From the NCBI RefSeq assembly GCF_003054195.1, contig NZ_QBKP01000025.1:1-41561 (forward strand): a DNA stretch of 41,561 nucleotides. Direction: 5' to 3'. The DNA is from Gemmobacter caeni. GTDB taxonomy: Bacteria; Pseudomonadota; Alphaproteobacteria; Rhodobacterales; Rhodobacteraceae. How positions within the stretch are numbered: the stretch's first letter is position 1; each line of letters starts with the position of its first letter. Position numbers and translations under genes: made by a program. Shown here piece after piece: positions 7,814 to 18,868 of this stretch. The notes under the pieces were generated by a model that searched no databases, was not told where the DNA came from, and was given only the letters and a program-made list of their open reading frames with translations.

Positions 7814-9490
7814 ATGGCCTTCAAGACGGATATCGAGATCGCCCGGGAGGCGAAGAAGAAGCCGATCATGGAGATCGGCGCCAAGCTGGGCATCTCGGCT
7901 GAGCATCTGCTGCCCTATGGCCACGACAAGGCCAAGGTCAGCCAGGAGTTCATCAAGTCGCTGGAGGGCAAGAAGGACGGCAAGCTGGTCCTGGTGACAG
8001 CAATCAACCCGACCCCGGCGGGCGAGGGCAAGACGACGACGACGGTGGGGCTTGGCGACGGTCTGAACCGGATCGGCAAGAAGGCCGTGATCTGCATCCG
8101 TGAGGCCAGCCTTGGTCCGAACTTCGGCATGAAGGGTGGTGCGGCAGGTGGCGGCATGGCGCAGGTGGTGCCGATGGAGGAGATGAACCTTCACTTCACC
8201 GGCGACTTCCATGCGATCACCTCGGCGCACAACCTGCTGTCGGCGATGATCGACAACCATATCTACTGGGGCAACGAGCTGAACATCGACGCCCGCCGCA
8301 TCGTCTGGCGCCGCGTGATGGACATGAACGACCGGGCGCTGCGCGATATCGTGGTCAACCTTGGCGGCGTGTCGAACGGCTTCCCGCGCCAGACCGGCTT
8401 TGACATCACCGTGGCGTCCGAAGTCATGGCGATCCTGTGCCTGTCGAACGACCTGGAAGACCTGCAGAAGCGGCTGGGCGATATCGTGGTGGCCTATACC
8501 CGCGACAAGAAACCGATCTACTGCCGCGACATCAAGGCTGACGGCGCGATGACCGTTCTGCTGAAAGACGCGATGCAGCCGAACCTGGTGCAGACGCTGG
8601 AGAACAACCCGGCTTTCATCCACGGCGGTCCGTTTGCAAACATCGCCCACGGCTGCAACTCGGTCATCGCGACCAAGACCGCGCTGAAGCTGGGCGAATA
8701 TGTCGTGACCGAAGCCGGCTTCGGGGCTGACCTCGGCGCGGAGAAATTCTTCGACATCAAGTGCCGCAAGGCGGGCCTCAAGCCCTCGGCCGCGGTGATC
8801 GTGGCAACCGTGCGCGCGATGAAGATGAACGGTGGCGTCGCGAAGGCCGACCTCGGGACCGAGAACGTCGAGGCGGTCAAGAAGGGCTGCCCGAACCTTG
8901 GCCGCCATATCGCCAATGTGAAGTCGTTCGGCGTGCCGGTGGTGGTGGCGATCAACCATTTCTACAGCGACACCGATGTCGAGATTGCTGCTGTGAAGGC
9001 CTATGTGGCCGAACAGGGCGCCGAGGCGATCCTGTGCAAGCACTGGGCACAAGGCTCGGCCGGGATCGAGGAGCTTGCGAAGAAAGTCGTGTCCCTGGCG
9101 GAATCCGGTGCCGCGAACTTCGCGCCGCTCTACCCCGACGAGATGCCGCTGTTCCAGAAGGTCGAAACCATTGCCAAGCGGATCTACCACGCGGACGAAG
9201 TGCTGGCCGACAAGTCGATCCGGGACCAGCTGAAGGCCTGGGAGGCCGCGGGCTACGGCAACCTGCCGATCTGCATGGCGAAGACGCAGTATTCCTTCAC
9301 CACTGATCCGAACGTGCGGGGCGCGCCGACAGGCCACTCGGTCCCGGTCCGCGAAGTGCGGCTTTCGGCGGGGGCAGGGTTCATCGTGGTGATCTGCGGC
9401 GAGATTATGACCATGCCGGGCCTGCCCAAAGTGCCCTCGGCCGAGGTGATCCGGCTGAACGAAGCGGGCCATGTCGAGGGGTTGTTCTGA
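7814..9490 (+). CDS. fhs: Formate-tetrahydrofolate ligase
   Basis: The 558-residue product matches the usual length of about 556-560 for this family (also called FtfL in methylotrophs). It makes 10-formyl-THF from formate, THF and ATP, the entry of formate carbon to the serine cycle. The ATP-binding P-loop is [11 protein letters not shown] at about 66-76, followed by [12 protein letters not shown] and the family signatures [19 protein letters not shown] and [12 protein letters not shown]. The ATG at 7814 is preceded by GGAGGAG at ideal spacing. It is the first gene of the rightward fhs-folD pair (29-base gap) and is divergent from the luxR-type gene, with a 259-base intergenic region that probably holds both promoters. 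It is abundant in gut and acetogen genomes too, but the context here is one-carbon assimilation. Confidence 0.97.
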   Translation: MAFKTDIEIAREAKKKPIMEIGAKLGISAEHLLPYGHDKAKVSQEFIKSLEGKKDGKLVLVTAINPTPAGEGKTTTTVGLGDGLNRIGKKAVICIREASLGPNFGMKGGAAGGGMAQVVPMEEMNLHFTGDFHAITSAHNLLSAMIDNHIYWGNELNIDARRIVWRRVMDMNDRALRDIVVNLGGVSNGFPRQTGFDITVASEVMAILCLSNDLEDLQKRLGDIVVAYTRDKKPIYCRDIKADGAMTVLLKDAMQPNLVQTLENNPAFIHGGPFANIAHGCNSVIATKTALKLGEYVVTEAGFGADLGAEKFFDIKCRKAGLKPSAAVIVATVRAMKMNGGVAKADLGTENVEAVKKGCPNLGRHIANVKSFGVPVVVAINHFYSDTDVEIAAVKAYVAEQGAEAILCKHWAQGSAGIEELAKKVVSLAESGAANFAPLYPDEMPLFQKVETIAKRIYHADEVLADKSIRDQLKAWEAAGYGNLPICMAKTQYSFTTDPNVRGAPTGHSVPVREVRLSAGAGFIVVICGEIMTMPGLPKVPSAEVIRLNEAGHVEGLF

Positions 9491-9519
9491 AGCATGCGCG
9501 CGATAGACAGGAGAGGCGC

Positions 9520-10410
9520 ATGACAGCAGTCGTGATTGACGGCAAGGCCTTTGCGGCCAATGTGAGGGCGCGAGTCGCCGCGCATGTGGCGAAGCTGAAA
9601 GAGGAACGGAATCTGGTCCCGGGTCTAGCCGTGGTTCTTGTAGGCGAGGATCCTGCCAGCCAGGTCTATGTCCGCAACAAGGGTGAGCAGACGCATGCGG
9701 CCGGCATGGGCTCGTTCGAACACCGGCTATCATCTGACACGGCGGAGGCAAATCTTCTGGCGCTGATCGCCAGACTGAACGCCGATCCTTCCGTCCACGG
9801 TATCCTTGTTCAGCTACCACTGCCGCCGCATCTGAATGCTGAACTCGTCATCAACGCCATTGATCCGGCCAAGGACGTAGACGGCTTTCATATTTCGAAT
9901 GTCGGGCTTTTGGGCACCGGGCAGAAAAGCATGGTGCCCTGCACTCCTCTGGGCTGCCTGATGCTGCTGCGTGACCGGCATGGATCGCTTGCGGGGAAGG
10001 AGGCGGTAGTGGTCGGCCGATCGAATATTGTCGGCAAACCGATGGCGCAGCTCTTGCTGGGCGACAGCTGCACCGTGACCATCGCGCATTCCCGCACGAA
10101 GGATCTTGCCGAGGTCTGCCGCCGCGCCGATATCCTTGTGGCCGCAGTAGGCCGCCCCGAGATGATTCCCGGTGACTGGGTGAAGCCAGGCGCGACGGTG
10201 ATCGACGTCGGCATCAACCGGATCGAGCGCGACGGCAAGGGCAAGCTCGTGGGCGACGTGCATTACACCAGTGCGGCGGCGGTCGCGGGCGCGATTACGC
10301 CGGTGCCTGGCGGCGTGGGTCCGATGACCATCGCCTGCCTCTTGGCAAACACGCTGACGGCCTGCTACCGCGCGAACGGGCTTGCCGCACCAGACGGACT
10401 GACAGCCTGA
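9520..10410 (+). CDS. folD: Methylene-THF dehydrogenase / methenyl-THF cyclohydrolase
   Basis: A 296-residue bifunctional FolD. It interconverts 10-formyl-THF and 5,10-methylene-THF, here probably in the reductive direction to feed serine hydroxymethyltransferase. The catalytic YxxxK pair is Tyr50 and Lys54 in QVYVRNK. The NADP-binding part is [17 protein letters not shown] near residue 162, and [15 protein letters not shown] closes the protein. It follows fhs by 29 bases with an AGGAGAGG ribosome site. Many serine-cycle methylotrophs use MtdA and Fch for these two steps; here FolD takes their place in the cluster. The gene ends 76 bases before the convergent glyA stop codon. Confidence 0.96.
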   Translation: MTAVVIDGKAFAANVRARVAAHVAKLKEERNLVPGLAVVLVGEDPASQVYVRNKGEQTHAAGMGSFEHRLSSDTAEANLLALIARLNADPSVHGILVQLPLPPHLNAELVINAIDPAKDVDGFHISNVGLLGTGQKSMVPCTPLGCLMLLRDRHGSLAGKEAVVVGRSNIVGKPMAQLLLGDSCTVTIAHSRTKDLAEVCRRADILVAAVGRPEMIPGDWVKPGATVIDVGINRIERDGKGKLVGDVHYTSAAAVAGAITPVPGGVGPMTIACLLANTLTACYRANGLAAPDGLTA

Positions 10411-10440
10411 GCGGCCGAATGATTGACCTCGCAATCTGTA

Positions 10441-10494
10441 GGTGCCGACCAATCAAGGCCGGCACCTGTAACGTGGTTTGGCCCTTTCAGGGCC
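10441..10494. terminator. Double hairpin between convergent folD and glyA
   Basis: Two stem-loops lie between the folD stop (10410) and the glyA 3' end. The first pairs GGTGCCG (10441-10447) with CGGCACC (10460-10466) across a 12-base loop. The second pairs GGCCCT (10480-10485) with AGGGCC (10489-10494) with a 3-base loop and overlaps the last codons of glyA. Neither has a strong T-run, so factor-independent termination is uncertain, but the convergent position makes a two-way terminator the simplest reading. Confidence 0.45.
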
Positions 10495-11773
10495 GGTCGT
10501 ATATTGGGTAGCCGCTCAGCAAATGCGCAACTTTCGACCGCACACTGCTTTCGACCAGATCATTTCCGTCTGCGCCGTTGCGGGCAAGGCCATCGATGAC
10601 TTCCAGGATCAAATTGCCGATCGTCGCCACCGCCTCGGCCTTCATGCCGCGCGAGGTGATGGCCGGAGTTCCTAGGCGTATTCCCGACGTGATCATTGGC
10701 TTTTCGGGATCGAAGGGAATGCCGTTCTTGTTGCAGGTGATGTGCGCCCGGGAGAGCGCCTGTTCCACGGCCTTGCCGGTCAAGGCCTTTGGCCGCAGAT
10801 CGACCAGCATCAGATGGGAATCCGTCCCGCCCGAAACGATCTCGACGCCGCCTTTCTGCAGAAGGCGCGCGAGAACCTTTGCGTTTTCCAGCACATGGCG
10901 GATGTAGTCCTCAAACGCCGGTTCAAGTGCTTCGCCGAAGGCTACGGCTTTTGCGGCAATCACATGCATCAGCGGGCCGCCCTGAAGACCAGGGAAGACC
11001 GCTGAGTCGAGCCTTTTGCCAAGTTCTTCGTCATTTGACAGGATCACACCCCCGCGCGGGCCGCGCAAGGTCTTGTGCGTGGTTGAGGTCACAACATGAG
11101 CATGGGGCAGTGGGCTTGGATGGTGGCCCGCCGCAACAAGCCCAGCGAAATGCGCCATGTCGACGAAGAGTTTTGCACCGACAGAATCCGCCACCTGCCG
11201 GAAGGCCGCAAAATCAGGGTGCCGGGAATAGGCCGAATGGCCGGCGACGATGACCTTGGGCCGATGCTTCCGGGCCAGATCCTCAACCTCGTTCATGTCG
11301 ATCAGGCCGCTCTCCCGACCAACGCCGTAATGCACCGGATTAAACCATTTCCCCGACATATTGACCGGCGCGCCGTGCGTCAGGTGCCCGCCCGCGGCCA
11401 GATTGAGGCCAAGATAGGTGTCCCCCGGCTGCATCAGGGCCATGAAGACAGCCTGATTGGCCTGGCTTCCCGAATTGGGCTGCACGTTCACCCATGCGCA
11501 GTCGAAAAGCGCTTTCAACCGGGTGCGGGCCAGTTCTTCGACCTCGTCGACATGCTGGCATCCGCCGTAATACCGGCGGCCGGGATAGCCCTCGGCATAT
11601 TTGTTGGTCAGGACCGAGCCCTGTGCTTCAAGCACGGCTCTGCTGACGATGTTCTCAGAGGCGATAAGCTCGATCTCGTCGCGCTGCCGGCCATATTCTC
11701 GGCCGATCATGGCCGAAAGTTCGACATCGCTGTCTGCGAGATGTCGATCAAAGAAGCCCGTCAAGGACATCAT
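10487..11773 (-). CDS. glyA: Serine hydroxymethyltransferase
   Basis: This 428-residue PLP enzyme joins methylene-THF and glycine to make serine, the carbon-fixing step of the serine cycle. The PLP lysine is Lys234 in [13 protein letters not shown]. Other family signatures are [10 protein letters not shown] near residue 35, [16 protein letters not shown] at 57-72 and [11 protein letters not shown] at 96-106. The start is an ATG doublet (11768-11773) behind AGGAG; either ATG could be used. It lies 26 bases downstream of ppc on the same strand, so the two probably share a transcript. A separate housekeeping glyA may exist elsewhere; this copy sits apart from the usual neighbours and is likely dedicated to assimilation. 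Confidence 0.96.
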   Translation of the reverse strand: MMSLTGFFDRHLADSDVELSAMIGREYGRQRDEIELIASENIVSRAVLEAQGSVLTNKYAEGYPGRRYYGGCQHVDEVEELARTRLKALFDCAWVNVQPNSGSQANQAVFMALMQPGDTYLGLNLAAGGHLTHGAPVNMSGKWFNPVHYGVGRESGLIDMNEVEDLARKHRPKVIVAGHSAYSRHPDFAAFRQVADSVGAKLFVDMAHFAGLVAAGHHPSPLPHAHVVTSTTHKTLRGPRGGVILSNDEELGKRLDSAVFPGLQGGPLMHVIAAKAVAFGEALEPAFEDYIRHVLENAKVLARLLQKGGVEIVSGGTDSHLMLVDLRPKALTGKAVEQALSRAHITCNKNGIPFDPEKPMITSGIRLGTPAITSRGMKAEAVATIGNLILEVIDGLARNGADGNDLVESSVRSKVAHLLSGYPIYDRP

Positions 11774-11799
11774 CTGTTTCTCCTACATAAAGCGGTGCG

Positions 11800-14526
11800 T
11801 CAGCCGGTCCAGCCAAGGGCACCGGAAATCACGTGGATGGTCATCATCAGCGTACTGATGTCGTCCTGCGTCGCTGCCTCGGGACCGCCAGACGCCCGGA
11901 CCTTGCGAAGCGTATCGACCTGAAGGCGGTGCAAGCCTTCCATCTGCGGGCGCATCTCATGGACCCTGGCATGGAATTCGGGGAACCGCTGGCAAAGATT
12001 GCCTTCACCTGTGATCCTCAGGATCATCTCTCGCGTCAGATCATGTTCCGCGCTGATCGCACCGAACACCGCTGCGGCGCTCTGCTTGTCGGTGACGAGG
12101 TCAGCGTAAAGCGATGCAATGCCGAGGTCAGACTGAAGCAAGAGCTTTTCGGCTTCGTCGATCACAAGGCGGAACAGCCGCGATCCCTCGAACATCCTCC
12201 GCAAAAGTGCCATGCCGCTGTCGCCGCGCACGCGTGCCAGATTGGAAAGGGCGGTGCCGATGCCGTACCAACCTGTCAGCATGTGCCGGTTCTGGCTCCA
12301 GGCGAAGACCCAGGGAATGGCGCGCAGATCTGAAATATCCCGTGTCGCGCCACCGAACCGGCGCGCCGGGCGTGACCCCATCTTGAGAAGGCCAAGCTCT
12401 GAGATCGGGCTGGCCTGATCGAAGTAGCTGATAAATCCCGGCGTGCGGATGAGGTCGAGATATTTCGTGTGGCTCAGGCCCGACAGGGCCTCAAGCGCCT
12501 CGAAGAATTCGCCCGCTTCGTCGGGACGCTGCGCCCCCGGCGGTTCAAGCGTGTGAAGCAGGACCGAAGCGACAAGATGTTCCAGGTGGGCAAGCGCGGT
12601 GCCGCGGTTAGCAAAGCGGGCAGAGACGATTTCTCCCTGCTCCGTCACGCGAAGGCGGCCATTCACGGTCCCGGGCGGCTGGGCCCCAATGGCTCGGCCC
12701 GTCGGCGCGCCGCCGCGGCTGACCGAGCCGCCTCGGCCATGAAAGAAACTGACGTCGATGCGGTGTCGCGCGCCCACTTTCCGCAAAGCCATCTGGGCCT
12801 TGAAGAGCTCCCAATTCGAGGCCAGAAATCCGCCATCCTTGTTGCTGTCGGAATACCCCAGCATCACCTCTTGGGAATCGCCCGCCTCGTGGATCATCCG
12901 GCGAACGGCACGGTTGCCCAGCACCGCCGTCATGATGCCGGGTGCGGCGCGCAGATCGGCGATCGTCTCGAACAGCGGTACGACGGACAGCGCCTTTTGG
13001 CCGCCATGGAAGGGGCCGGTCGCCCAGCGGGCAAGTACATGTACAGCCAATATGTCCTCGGCCGATGTCGTCATGGAAAGAACAAATGCCCCGATCGCGG
13101 CGGGGTCGCGGCGGCGTGCGTCGATCAGGACTTCGAACAGCGTGATCAGGTCCCGCGTTTCTTCCGAGGTTTGTAGAGACGCAAAGTCGGGCGGGTCTTC
13201 TTTCAGCGCCCGCGCAAGCCGCGCCGACCAGCCGAGCGTACCGGGCATCGGACAGTCCGCTGGGTCGAGGAGACGGAGAATTTCAGCTAGGCTACGGTTT
13301 ACCACGGTCGCATTTTGCCGGATATCCAGCGAAACGGTATGAAACCCGAAGATCCGCGCCCGCCGTTCCAGCGGCAGGACCCTGCGGCGTGATACAGCCG
13401 CAGCGCCGCATTCGCTAAGCCCATGGCGCAACGCCATTACCGCGAGGCGAAATTCCTCGCTGCGGCCGAATGGTACCACCCCCGGATCACCGGAAAGTGT
13501 TGCCTCCAGGCGCAAGAGTAGCGCGGCCGCAAACTGTCGGAATGGCTCGCCAGGATTGCGTTGTTCGATCGCGGCACGGGCTGAGCCACAGTGGTCTAGG
13601 GCGTCCTCCAGAGCTGCCATGAACCGCGTCGATGGTTCTGCGACGCTCATTGCAACCGACAAGCTGGGAATCAGCGCAAGAAGGGATGCCCTGGCCTTGG
13701 ACAGCGCCGCTTCTCGGTATCTCTGCAATGCGTACCGGGTGACCTCTGCCGTCACAAACGGGTTGCCATCGCGGTCGCCGCCGATCCAGGAAGAAAACTG
13801 CAGAAAATGCTCGGGTGGCTCTAAACCGTATTGATGTTCAAGGGCATATCCCAACCCATCGACGAGAGTTGGCAGGGCGTCAAACAGCACCTCGTGGAAG
13901 AAGTGTATGCCCCAATCAATTTCTTGCTGGACTGTTGGCTTGGCAAGCCGCAACTCACCCGTCAACCAAAGCAGTTCGACCTCGGCAAGCAGCGCGTCGC
14001 GATAGGAAGCTTCCTCCTGTGGCGCCCAAGTCCGAGTCAGCAACTCGGTAAGGCGGCGATAGATGCGCCGATGAATCTCAAGCACCGTTACCCGCTTGGT
14101 TTCCGTCGGATGGGCGGTCATTGTCGGGCAGATGCGCAGTCGCGACAGAGCCGCAGCCATCTGGCCCGGCGATACCTGCATCGACCTGGCCCGCTGCAAT
14201 ACGGCGGAGAAACCACCCGCAACCGGGGCTCCTCCACGCTCGCTTAGCCGTCGCAACTGACTTGCCTCAAACTCCTGGGCGATCGCCGACATCTGGTGCC
14301 ACGCTCCAAGGCATTGGAGGGCAAGAAAATGCCTGTGGGATGGCACCTGATCGATAGCGATCCTGCCAGAGAGGAAGTCACCGATCTCGGGAAAATCGCG
14401 CTGTCCGGCTTTGATTAGGCATGCCCTCAACACTGCGGCCGCGCCAATCTCATCCGCAGAGACTCCCGCGAGTCGGCGCTCCGGGGATACTCTATGCTGG
14501 GGCAAAACTTCAGATTCTGCTGTCAT
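11800..14526 (-). CDS. ppc: Phosphoenolpyruvate carboxylase
   Basis: The 908-residue product carboxylates PEP to oxaloacetate, the CO2-fixing step of the serine cycle. Catalytic signatures are TAHPTETKR (the catalytic His region near residue 140), GYSDSNKDGGF, and FFHGRGGSVSRGG with QGEIVSARF after it. Length is within the bacterial range of about 880-930. I chose the ATG at 14524-14526 (MTAESEV); a TTG seven codons earlier is possible, and no strong ribosome site precedes either. It heads the leftward ppc-glyA pair. The upstream region contains a motif closely resembling one in the fhs/luxR intergenic region, which suggests shared control. The protein lacks features that would split it into a separate archaeal-type enzyme. 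Confidence 0.95.
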   Translation of the reverse strand: MTAESEVLPQHRVSPERRLAGVSADEIGAAAVLRACLIKAGQRDFPEIGDFLSGRIAIDQVPSHRHFLALQCLGAWHQMSAIAQEFEASQLRRLSERGGAPVAGGFSAVLQRARSMQVSPGQMAAALSRLRICPTMTAHPTETKRVTVLEIHRRIYRRLTELLTRTWAPQEEASYRDALLAEVELLWLTGELRLAKPTVQQEIDWGIHFFHEVLFDALPTLVDGLGYALEHQYGLEPPEHFLQFSSWIGGDRDGNPFVTAEVTRYALQRYREAALSKARASLLALIPSLSVAMSVAEPSTRFMAALEDALDHCGSARAAIEQRNPGEPFRQFAAALLLRLEATLSGDPGVVPFGRSEEFRLAVMALRHGLSECGAAAVSRRRVLPLERRARIFGFHTVSLDIRQNATVVNRSLAEILRLLDPADCPMPGTLGWSARLARALKEDPPDFASLQTSEETRDLITLFEVLIDARRRDPAAIGAFVLSMTTSAEDILAVHVLARWATGPFHGGQKALSVVPLFETIADLRAAPGIMTAVLGNRAVRRMIHEAGDSQEVMLGYSDSNKDGGFLASNWELFKAQMALRKVGARHRIDVSFFHGRGGSVSRGGAPTGRAIGAQPPGTVNGRLRVTEQGEIVSARFANRGTALAHLEHLVASVLLHTLEPPGAQRPDEAGEFFEALEALSGLSHTKYLDLIRTPGFISYFDQASPISELGLLKMGSRPARRFGGATRDISDLRAIPWVFAWSQNRHMLTGWYGIGTALSNLARVRGDSGMALLRRMFEGSRLFRLVIDEAEKLLLQSDLGIASLYADLVTDKQSAAAVFGAISAEHDLTREMILRITGEGNLCQRFPEFHARVHEMRPQMEGLHRLQVDTLRKVRASGGPEAATQDDISTLMMTIHVISGALGWTG

Positions 14527-14864
14527 ACGCCCAGTATGGCCATGCAAAATTCACGCGCATCCAACAATCGAATAGAAAATCCTACCCATTTGGATCGCTG
14601 AAACTCACCCATCGTCCGATGTCTCGATCGCGGATGCTCTCTTTGACGGCGCCAAGCCCTTTGAGTAGCCAAGGACTACCTGTGCGGGTCGTAGCTGCCA
14701 AGTTATTCTTGTGCCATCATCTTTATCAATGTCTATCCCGCAGGTCCGCCTCTCCGCTTTTTAGGTGTAAAGCTGCCGATTGACCACCTGTCGCCGACTT
14801 GAGTGCCGCCTCCGAGTTGAAAGGGAAGCGGTGCGCGGCTCTTGCCCGAATGAGACGAGAAAAT
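14527..14864. other. Intergenic region upstream of ppc
   Basis: This gap of about 340 bases separates ppc (leftward) from a small rightward gene. By eye it is AT-richer than the flanking operons. Apart from the candidate operator at 14675-14698 and a CTACCC string at 14582-14587, I see no gene, RNA or convincing repeat. It must carry the ppc promoter. Confidence 0.5.
14675..14698. promoter_or_regulatory. Candidate operator upstream of ppc
   Basis: This site carries CTACC (14676-14680) and GTAG (14691-14694) as inverted half-sites, followed by CTGC. It aligns with 7683-7703 at about 18 of 21 positions if three bases (TCG) are treated as an insertion: ACTACCT-T--GGG, then TAGCTGC. It sits about 150-170 bases upstream of the ppc start. 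That both halves of the serine-cycle island carry it supports co-regulation, but no protein is shown to bind it. Confidence 0.35.
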
Positions 14865-15188
14865 ATGCCGCGCAATACCCAGAAGTACCAAGACCAAAGT
14901 CTCGGTGGCGGCGACCGGTTCCTGACAAGAGACGAAATCCGCAACTTCAAGATCAAGGCGCATCGCGGCGATCAAGCAGCGGCCGTTCGCCTTTTGGAAC
15001 ACAGCGTGAAATGTCAGCATCGGAAATTGGCGTTTAGGAGATACTTCTTGTCGGTGGAATTGGGAGCCGCCATCTCAGAAAATGCACTGGTTTACTTGAA
15101 GCGCATTAGCGTAGATTTCTCAACCGAAGCCCTGAACGAAATCGAGAGACTTGCCATTTCAGATCTTGAAATGAAAGCCACGAAGTAA
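14865..15188 (+). CDS. Hypothetical protein
   Basis: About 107 residues from the ATG at 14865 (alternatives: ATG at 14850 or TTG at 14799). I do not recognise the family. The predicted protein is hydrophilic and mostly helical, beginning MPRNTQKYQDQ, with a region RNFKIKAHRGDQAAAVRLLEH that loosely recalls Sel1-like helical hairpins, and no cysteine cluster, signal peptide or membrane segment. A GAGACGAGA stretch before the ATG could serve as ribosome site. It stands alone between ppc and the HPP gene, in DNA that looks less GC-rich than its surroundings, so it may be an acquired or poorly expressed gene. It could also be a chance frame. Confidence 0.45.
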   Translation: MPRNTQKYQDQSLGGGDRFLTRDEIRNFKIKAHRGDQAAAVRLLEHSVKCQHRKLAFRRYFLSVELGAAISENALVYLKRISVDFSTEALNEIERLAISDLEMKATK

Positions 15189-15249
15189 ATGCGGCAAGAA
15201 ATCCGTCTTGCTGGCGGGCAACGGCAATAGTCTACGAAGAGGGGGCAGC

Positions 15250-15828
15250 TCAACCTTGGCGAAGGCGGCGACAGGACAGTTGTCTCGGATATCGATCTCC
15301 CGTCACCCTGGCCAGCAAAGCGCGGACAACAACTATCAGACTCATGCCCACGGTGACTGGGACGATGACGAACAAGAAACCATGGGTGAAGCCAACGTCG
15401 CCGCTCATCGCTGCCGTAACCGCAACCGCGCCGGCAGGCGGGTGAAAGGCGCGAGACAAAGATATCGATATCAGAGTCAGGCCGACAGACAGGGCAACAT
15501 TGAGAATAGGAATGTGAACCGCTGTCGCTATCAGTACGCCGATTGATGCAGCCATTGCGTTGCCGCCAATAGCTGGCCATGGCTGGGCGTACGGGCTTCC
15601 GGGGCACATGAATATGAGTGTCGCCGTCGCGCCAAATGATGGAATAAAGATAACATCCGGGAAGGGAATCGCCAGCAATAGCACGAGAAAACCAACCAAG
15701 GCAATCGCGATGGACGCCCCTATAGCCGCCCTGATTATTCCAGAAGACTCTAAATTGGCTTGCGCAATGCTGGATGCAGCCTCTTCGGAACTCTCACAAC
15801 TCTCGCGCGTTTGACACAAGCTTGACAT
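15250..15828 (-). CDS. HPP-family integral membrane protein
   Basis: A 192-residue membrane protein of the HPP family. The family-naming HPP motif occurs in SRAFHPPAGAVAV, and the conserved loops PSFGATATLIF and SPYAQPWPAIGGNAMAA precede it. There are about four to five hydrophobic segments, beginning AAIGASIAIALVGFLVLLL near residue 33, after a short polar N-terminus. HPP proteins have been linked to nitrite transport in some phototrophs, but the substrate here is not evident and nothing in the neighbourhood is about nitrogen. It stands alone, transcribed away from the bluB riboswitch and converging on the small hypothetical gene at 14865-15188. Confidence 0.85.
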   Translation of the reverse strand: MSSLCQTRESCESSEEAASSIAQANLESSGIIRAAIGASIAIALVGFLVLLLAIPFPDVIFIPSFGATATLIFMCPGSPYAQPWPAIGGNAMAASIGVLIATAVHIPILNVALSVGLTLISISLSRAFHPPAGAVAVTAAMSGDVGFTHGFLFVIVPVTVGMSLIVVVRALLARVTGDRYPRQLSCRRLRQG

Positions 15829-16119
15829 TTCCTGAATTAACCACCGGCCGCATCTGCTGGTGTCAGTGCGTCCGCGGTGCGCGGTCCGAGACCGACTTCG
15901 GTTTCTTCTTCCTACGGAGTTCCCTGGTTGCGCAACGCTCGAACGGGTTGGATTTTGGCGCAGCCAGGTAATCAGCTCCTACCCAGAGTCGCATCACGCA
16001 GGTAGAGATCTCGACTGGAAGAAAATCTCACGCTGCCGCGACCCCGGTGTGAAAGATTTCGCGTGATTCACTCAAAGCACTGATTGCGAAAGTTCTTTTG
16101 CGAGGATAATGATTGAACT
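15829..16119. other. Intergenic region between HPP gene and bluB riboswitch
   Basis: About 290 bases without a convincing gene. It should hold the leftward HPP promoter and the rightward promoter of the bluB riboswitch transcript. I see no repeat or RNA beyond the riboswitch that starts at 16120. Confidence 0.4.
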
Positions 16120-16273
16120 GTCTGGTGCCTGCGATCGTGCAGGATAATCGGGAATGCGGTGAAATTCCGCAACGTGCCCAACGCTGTAAGGTGGACGGGT
16201 CTGCAGTTGCCACTGGCCTCTTGGCCGGGAAGGAGCAGGCCCGGAAGAAACCGAGTCAGAAGACCGGCCAGAC
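16120..16273 (+). promoter_or_regulatory. Cobalamin riboswitch upstream of bluB
   Basis: The closing helix is GTCTGG (16120-16125) with CCAGAC (16268-16273). Inside are the characteristic pieces of the B12 element: GGTGCC at the 5' edge, CGGGAATGCGGTGAAATTCC, a GCTGTAAGG segment, GCCACTGG followed by GGGAAGG, and GAGTCAGAAGACC near the 3' edge. Its core (GTGCCCAACGCTGTAAGG) deviates somewhat from the commonest consensus. A GCGGG/CCCGC hairpin at 16285-16302 follows, 30 bases before the bluB start, and could be the expression platform. High cobalamin is expected to lower expression of bluB-bluE-cobD. Confidence 0.9.
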
Positions 16274-16317
16274 GAGACCGGAGCGCGGGATGGTCAGCCC
16301 GCAATCCGTTTCGATGA

Positions 16318-17869
<1,552 letters not shown>

Positions 17870-17881
17870 AAGGATCAGTCG

Positions 17882-18868
17882 ATGCGCGATCACGGCGGCA
17901 ACCTGGACTGGGCGATGGCGCGCTGGGGCGCGGGCGATTGGCTGGACCTGTCCACGGGCATCAACCGGCGCCCCTATCCGATGCCGGCCCTGTCGGGCGA
18001 TGACCTGCGCGCACTTCCGACACAGGCAGCGCAGCAGGCGCTGGTCGCCGCCGCCCGCGAAGCCTGGACCGTGGCGCCGGACTTTGCCTGCCTTGCGCTT
18101 GGCGGGGCCCAAGCGGCGATTCAACTAGTGCCCAGATTGGCCCGGGCGGGGCGGGCCTGCGTTCTGGCGCCGACCTATAACGAACATGCCGCCTGCCTGC
18201 GGACCGAGGGCTGGATTGTCGAAGACAGCCGTGACCTTGCCGCTCTTGAAGGCGCCGATCTGGCCGTGATCGTCAACCCCAACAACCCTGACGGCCGCTG
18301 CACCGCGCAGCCGGCCTTGCATGCGCTGGCAAGCCGGGTCGGGCTGCTTGTCGTCGATGAAAGCTTTGCCGATCCCCTGCCTGACCTGTCCCTGCTGCCG
18401 CATCACCCGCCGGAAAACCTACTGGTCCTGCGGTCGTTCGGCAAATTCTATGGCCTTGCCGGGCTGCGGCTGGGTTTTGCCTTTGGGCCCGAGCGGCTGA
18501 TCGGCCGGCTTGCGGCGATGGCCGGGCCTTGGCCGGTTTCAGGCCCGGCGCTGGCCGCCGGAAGGGTTGCCCTTGGCGATCGCGTCTGGGCCAGAATGAT
18601 GCGGGCCCAGCTTGCGCAGGATGCGGCACGAGCCGACACATTGGCACAGGCGGCGGGCTGGGATCTGGTGGGGGGCACCCCGCTTTTCCGCCTGTATCAC
18701 ACGCCCGATGCCCAGGCGGCGCAGGACCATCTGGCCCGCCACCACGTCTGGGGCCGCATTTTCCCCTGGTCTTCGACCCTGATCCGGCTAGGGCTGCCGG
18801 GTGGCGAAGGCGAATGGGCGCAGCTGGCCGGGGCCTTGCCCAGACCGTCACATGGCCAGGTCGAATAG
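17882..18868 (+). CDS. cobD: L-threonine-O-3-phosphate decarboxylase
   Basis: A 328-residue class I/II PLP aminotransferase-fold enzyme (CobC in Pseudomonas nomenclature). It decarboxylates threonine phosphate to aminopropanol phosphate for attachment to cobyric acid. It starts [16 protein letters not shown], a typical opening, with [13 protein letters not shown] at 21-33, VNPNNPDGR near 131 and the PLP lysine Lys188 in [16 protein letters not shown]. It follows bluE by 12 bases. Its last 21 bases overlap the convergent cobQ 3' end. The adenosylcobinamide-phosphate synthase that usually accompanies it is not in the window. Confidence 0.93.
   Translation: MRDHGGNLDWAMARWGAGDWLDLSTGINRRPYPMPALSGDDLRALPTQAAQQALVAAAREAWTVAPDFACLALGGAQAAIQLVPRLARAGRACVLAPTYNEHAACLRTEGWIVEDSRDLAALEGADLAVIVNPNNPDGRCTAQPALHALASRVGLLVVDESFADPLPDLSLLPHHPPENLLVLRSFGKFYGLAGLRLGFAFGPERLIGRLAAMAGPWPVSGPALAAGRVALGDRVWARMMRAQLAQDAARADTLAQAAGWDLVGGTPLFRLYHTPDAQAAQDHLARHHVWGRIFPWSSTLIRLGLPGGEGEWAQLAGALPRPSHGQVE

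Noticed and set aside
7736-9820. A 694-residue open frame on the minus strand across fhs
   Set aside because: It is antisense to a textbook fhs gene. Its translation is His/Arg/Gly-rich with no family features, as expected of a GC-rich shadow frame.
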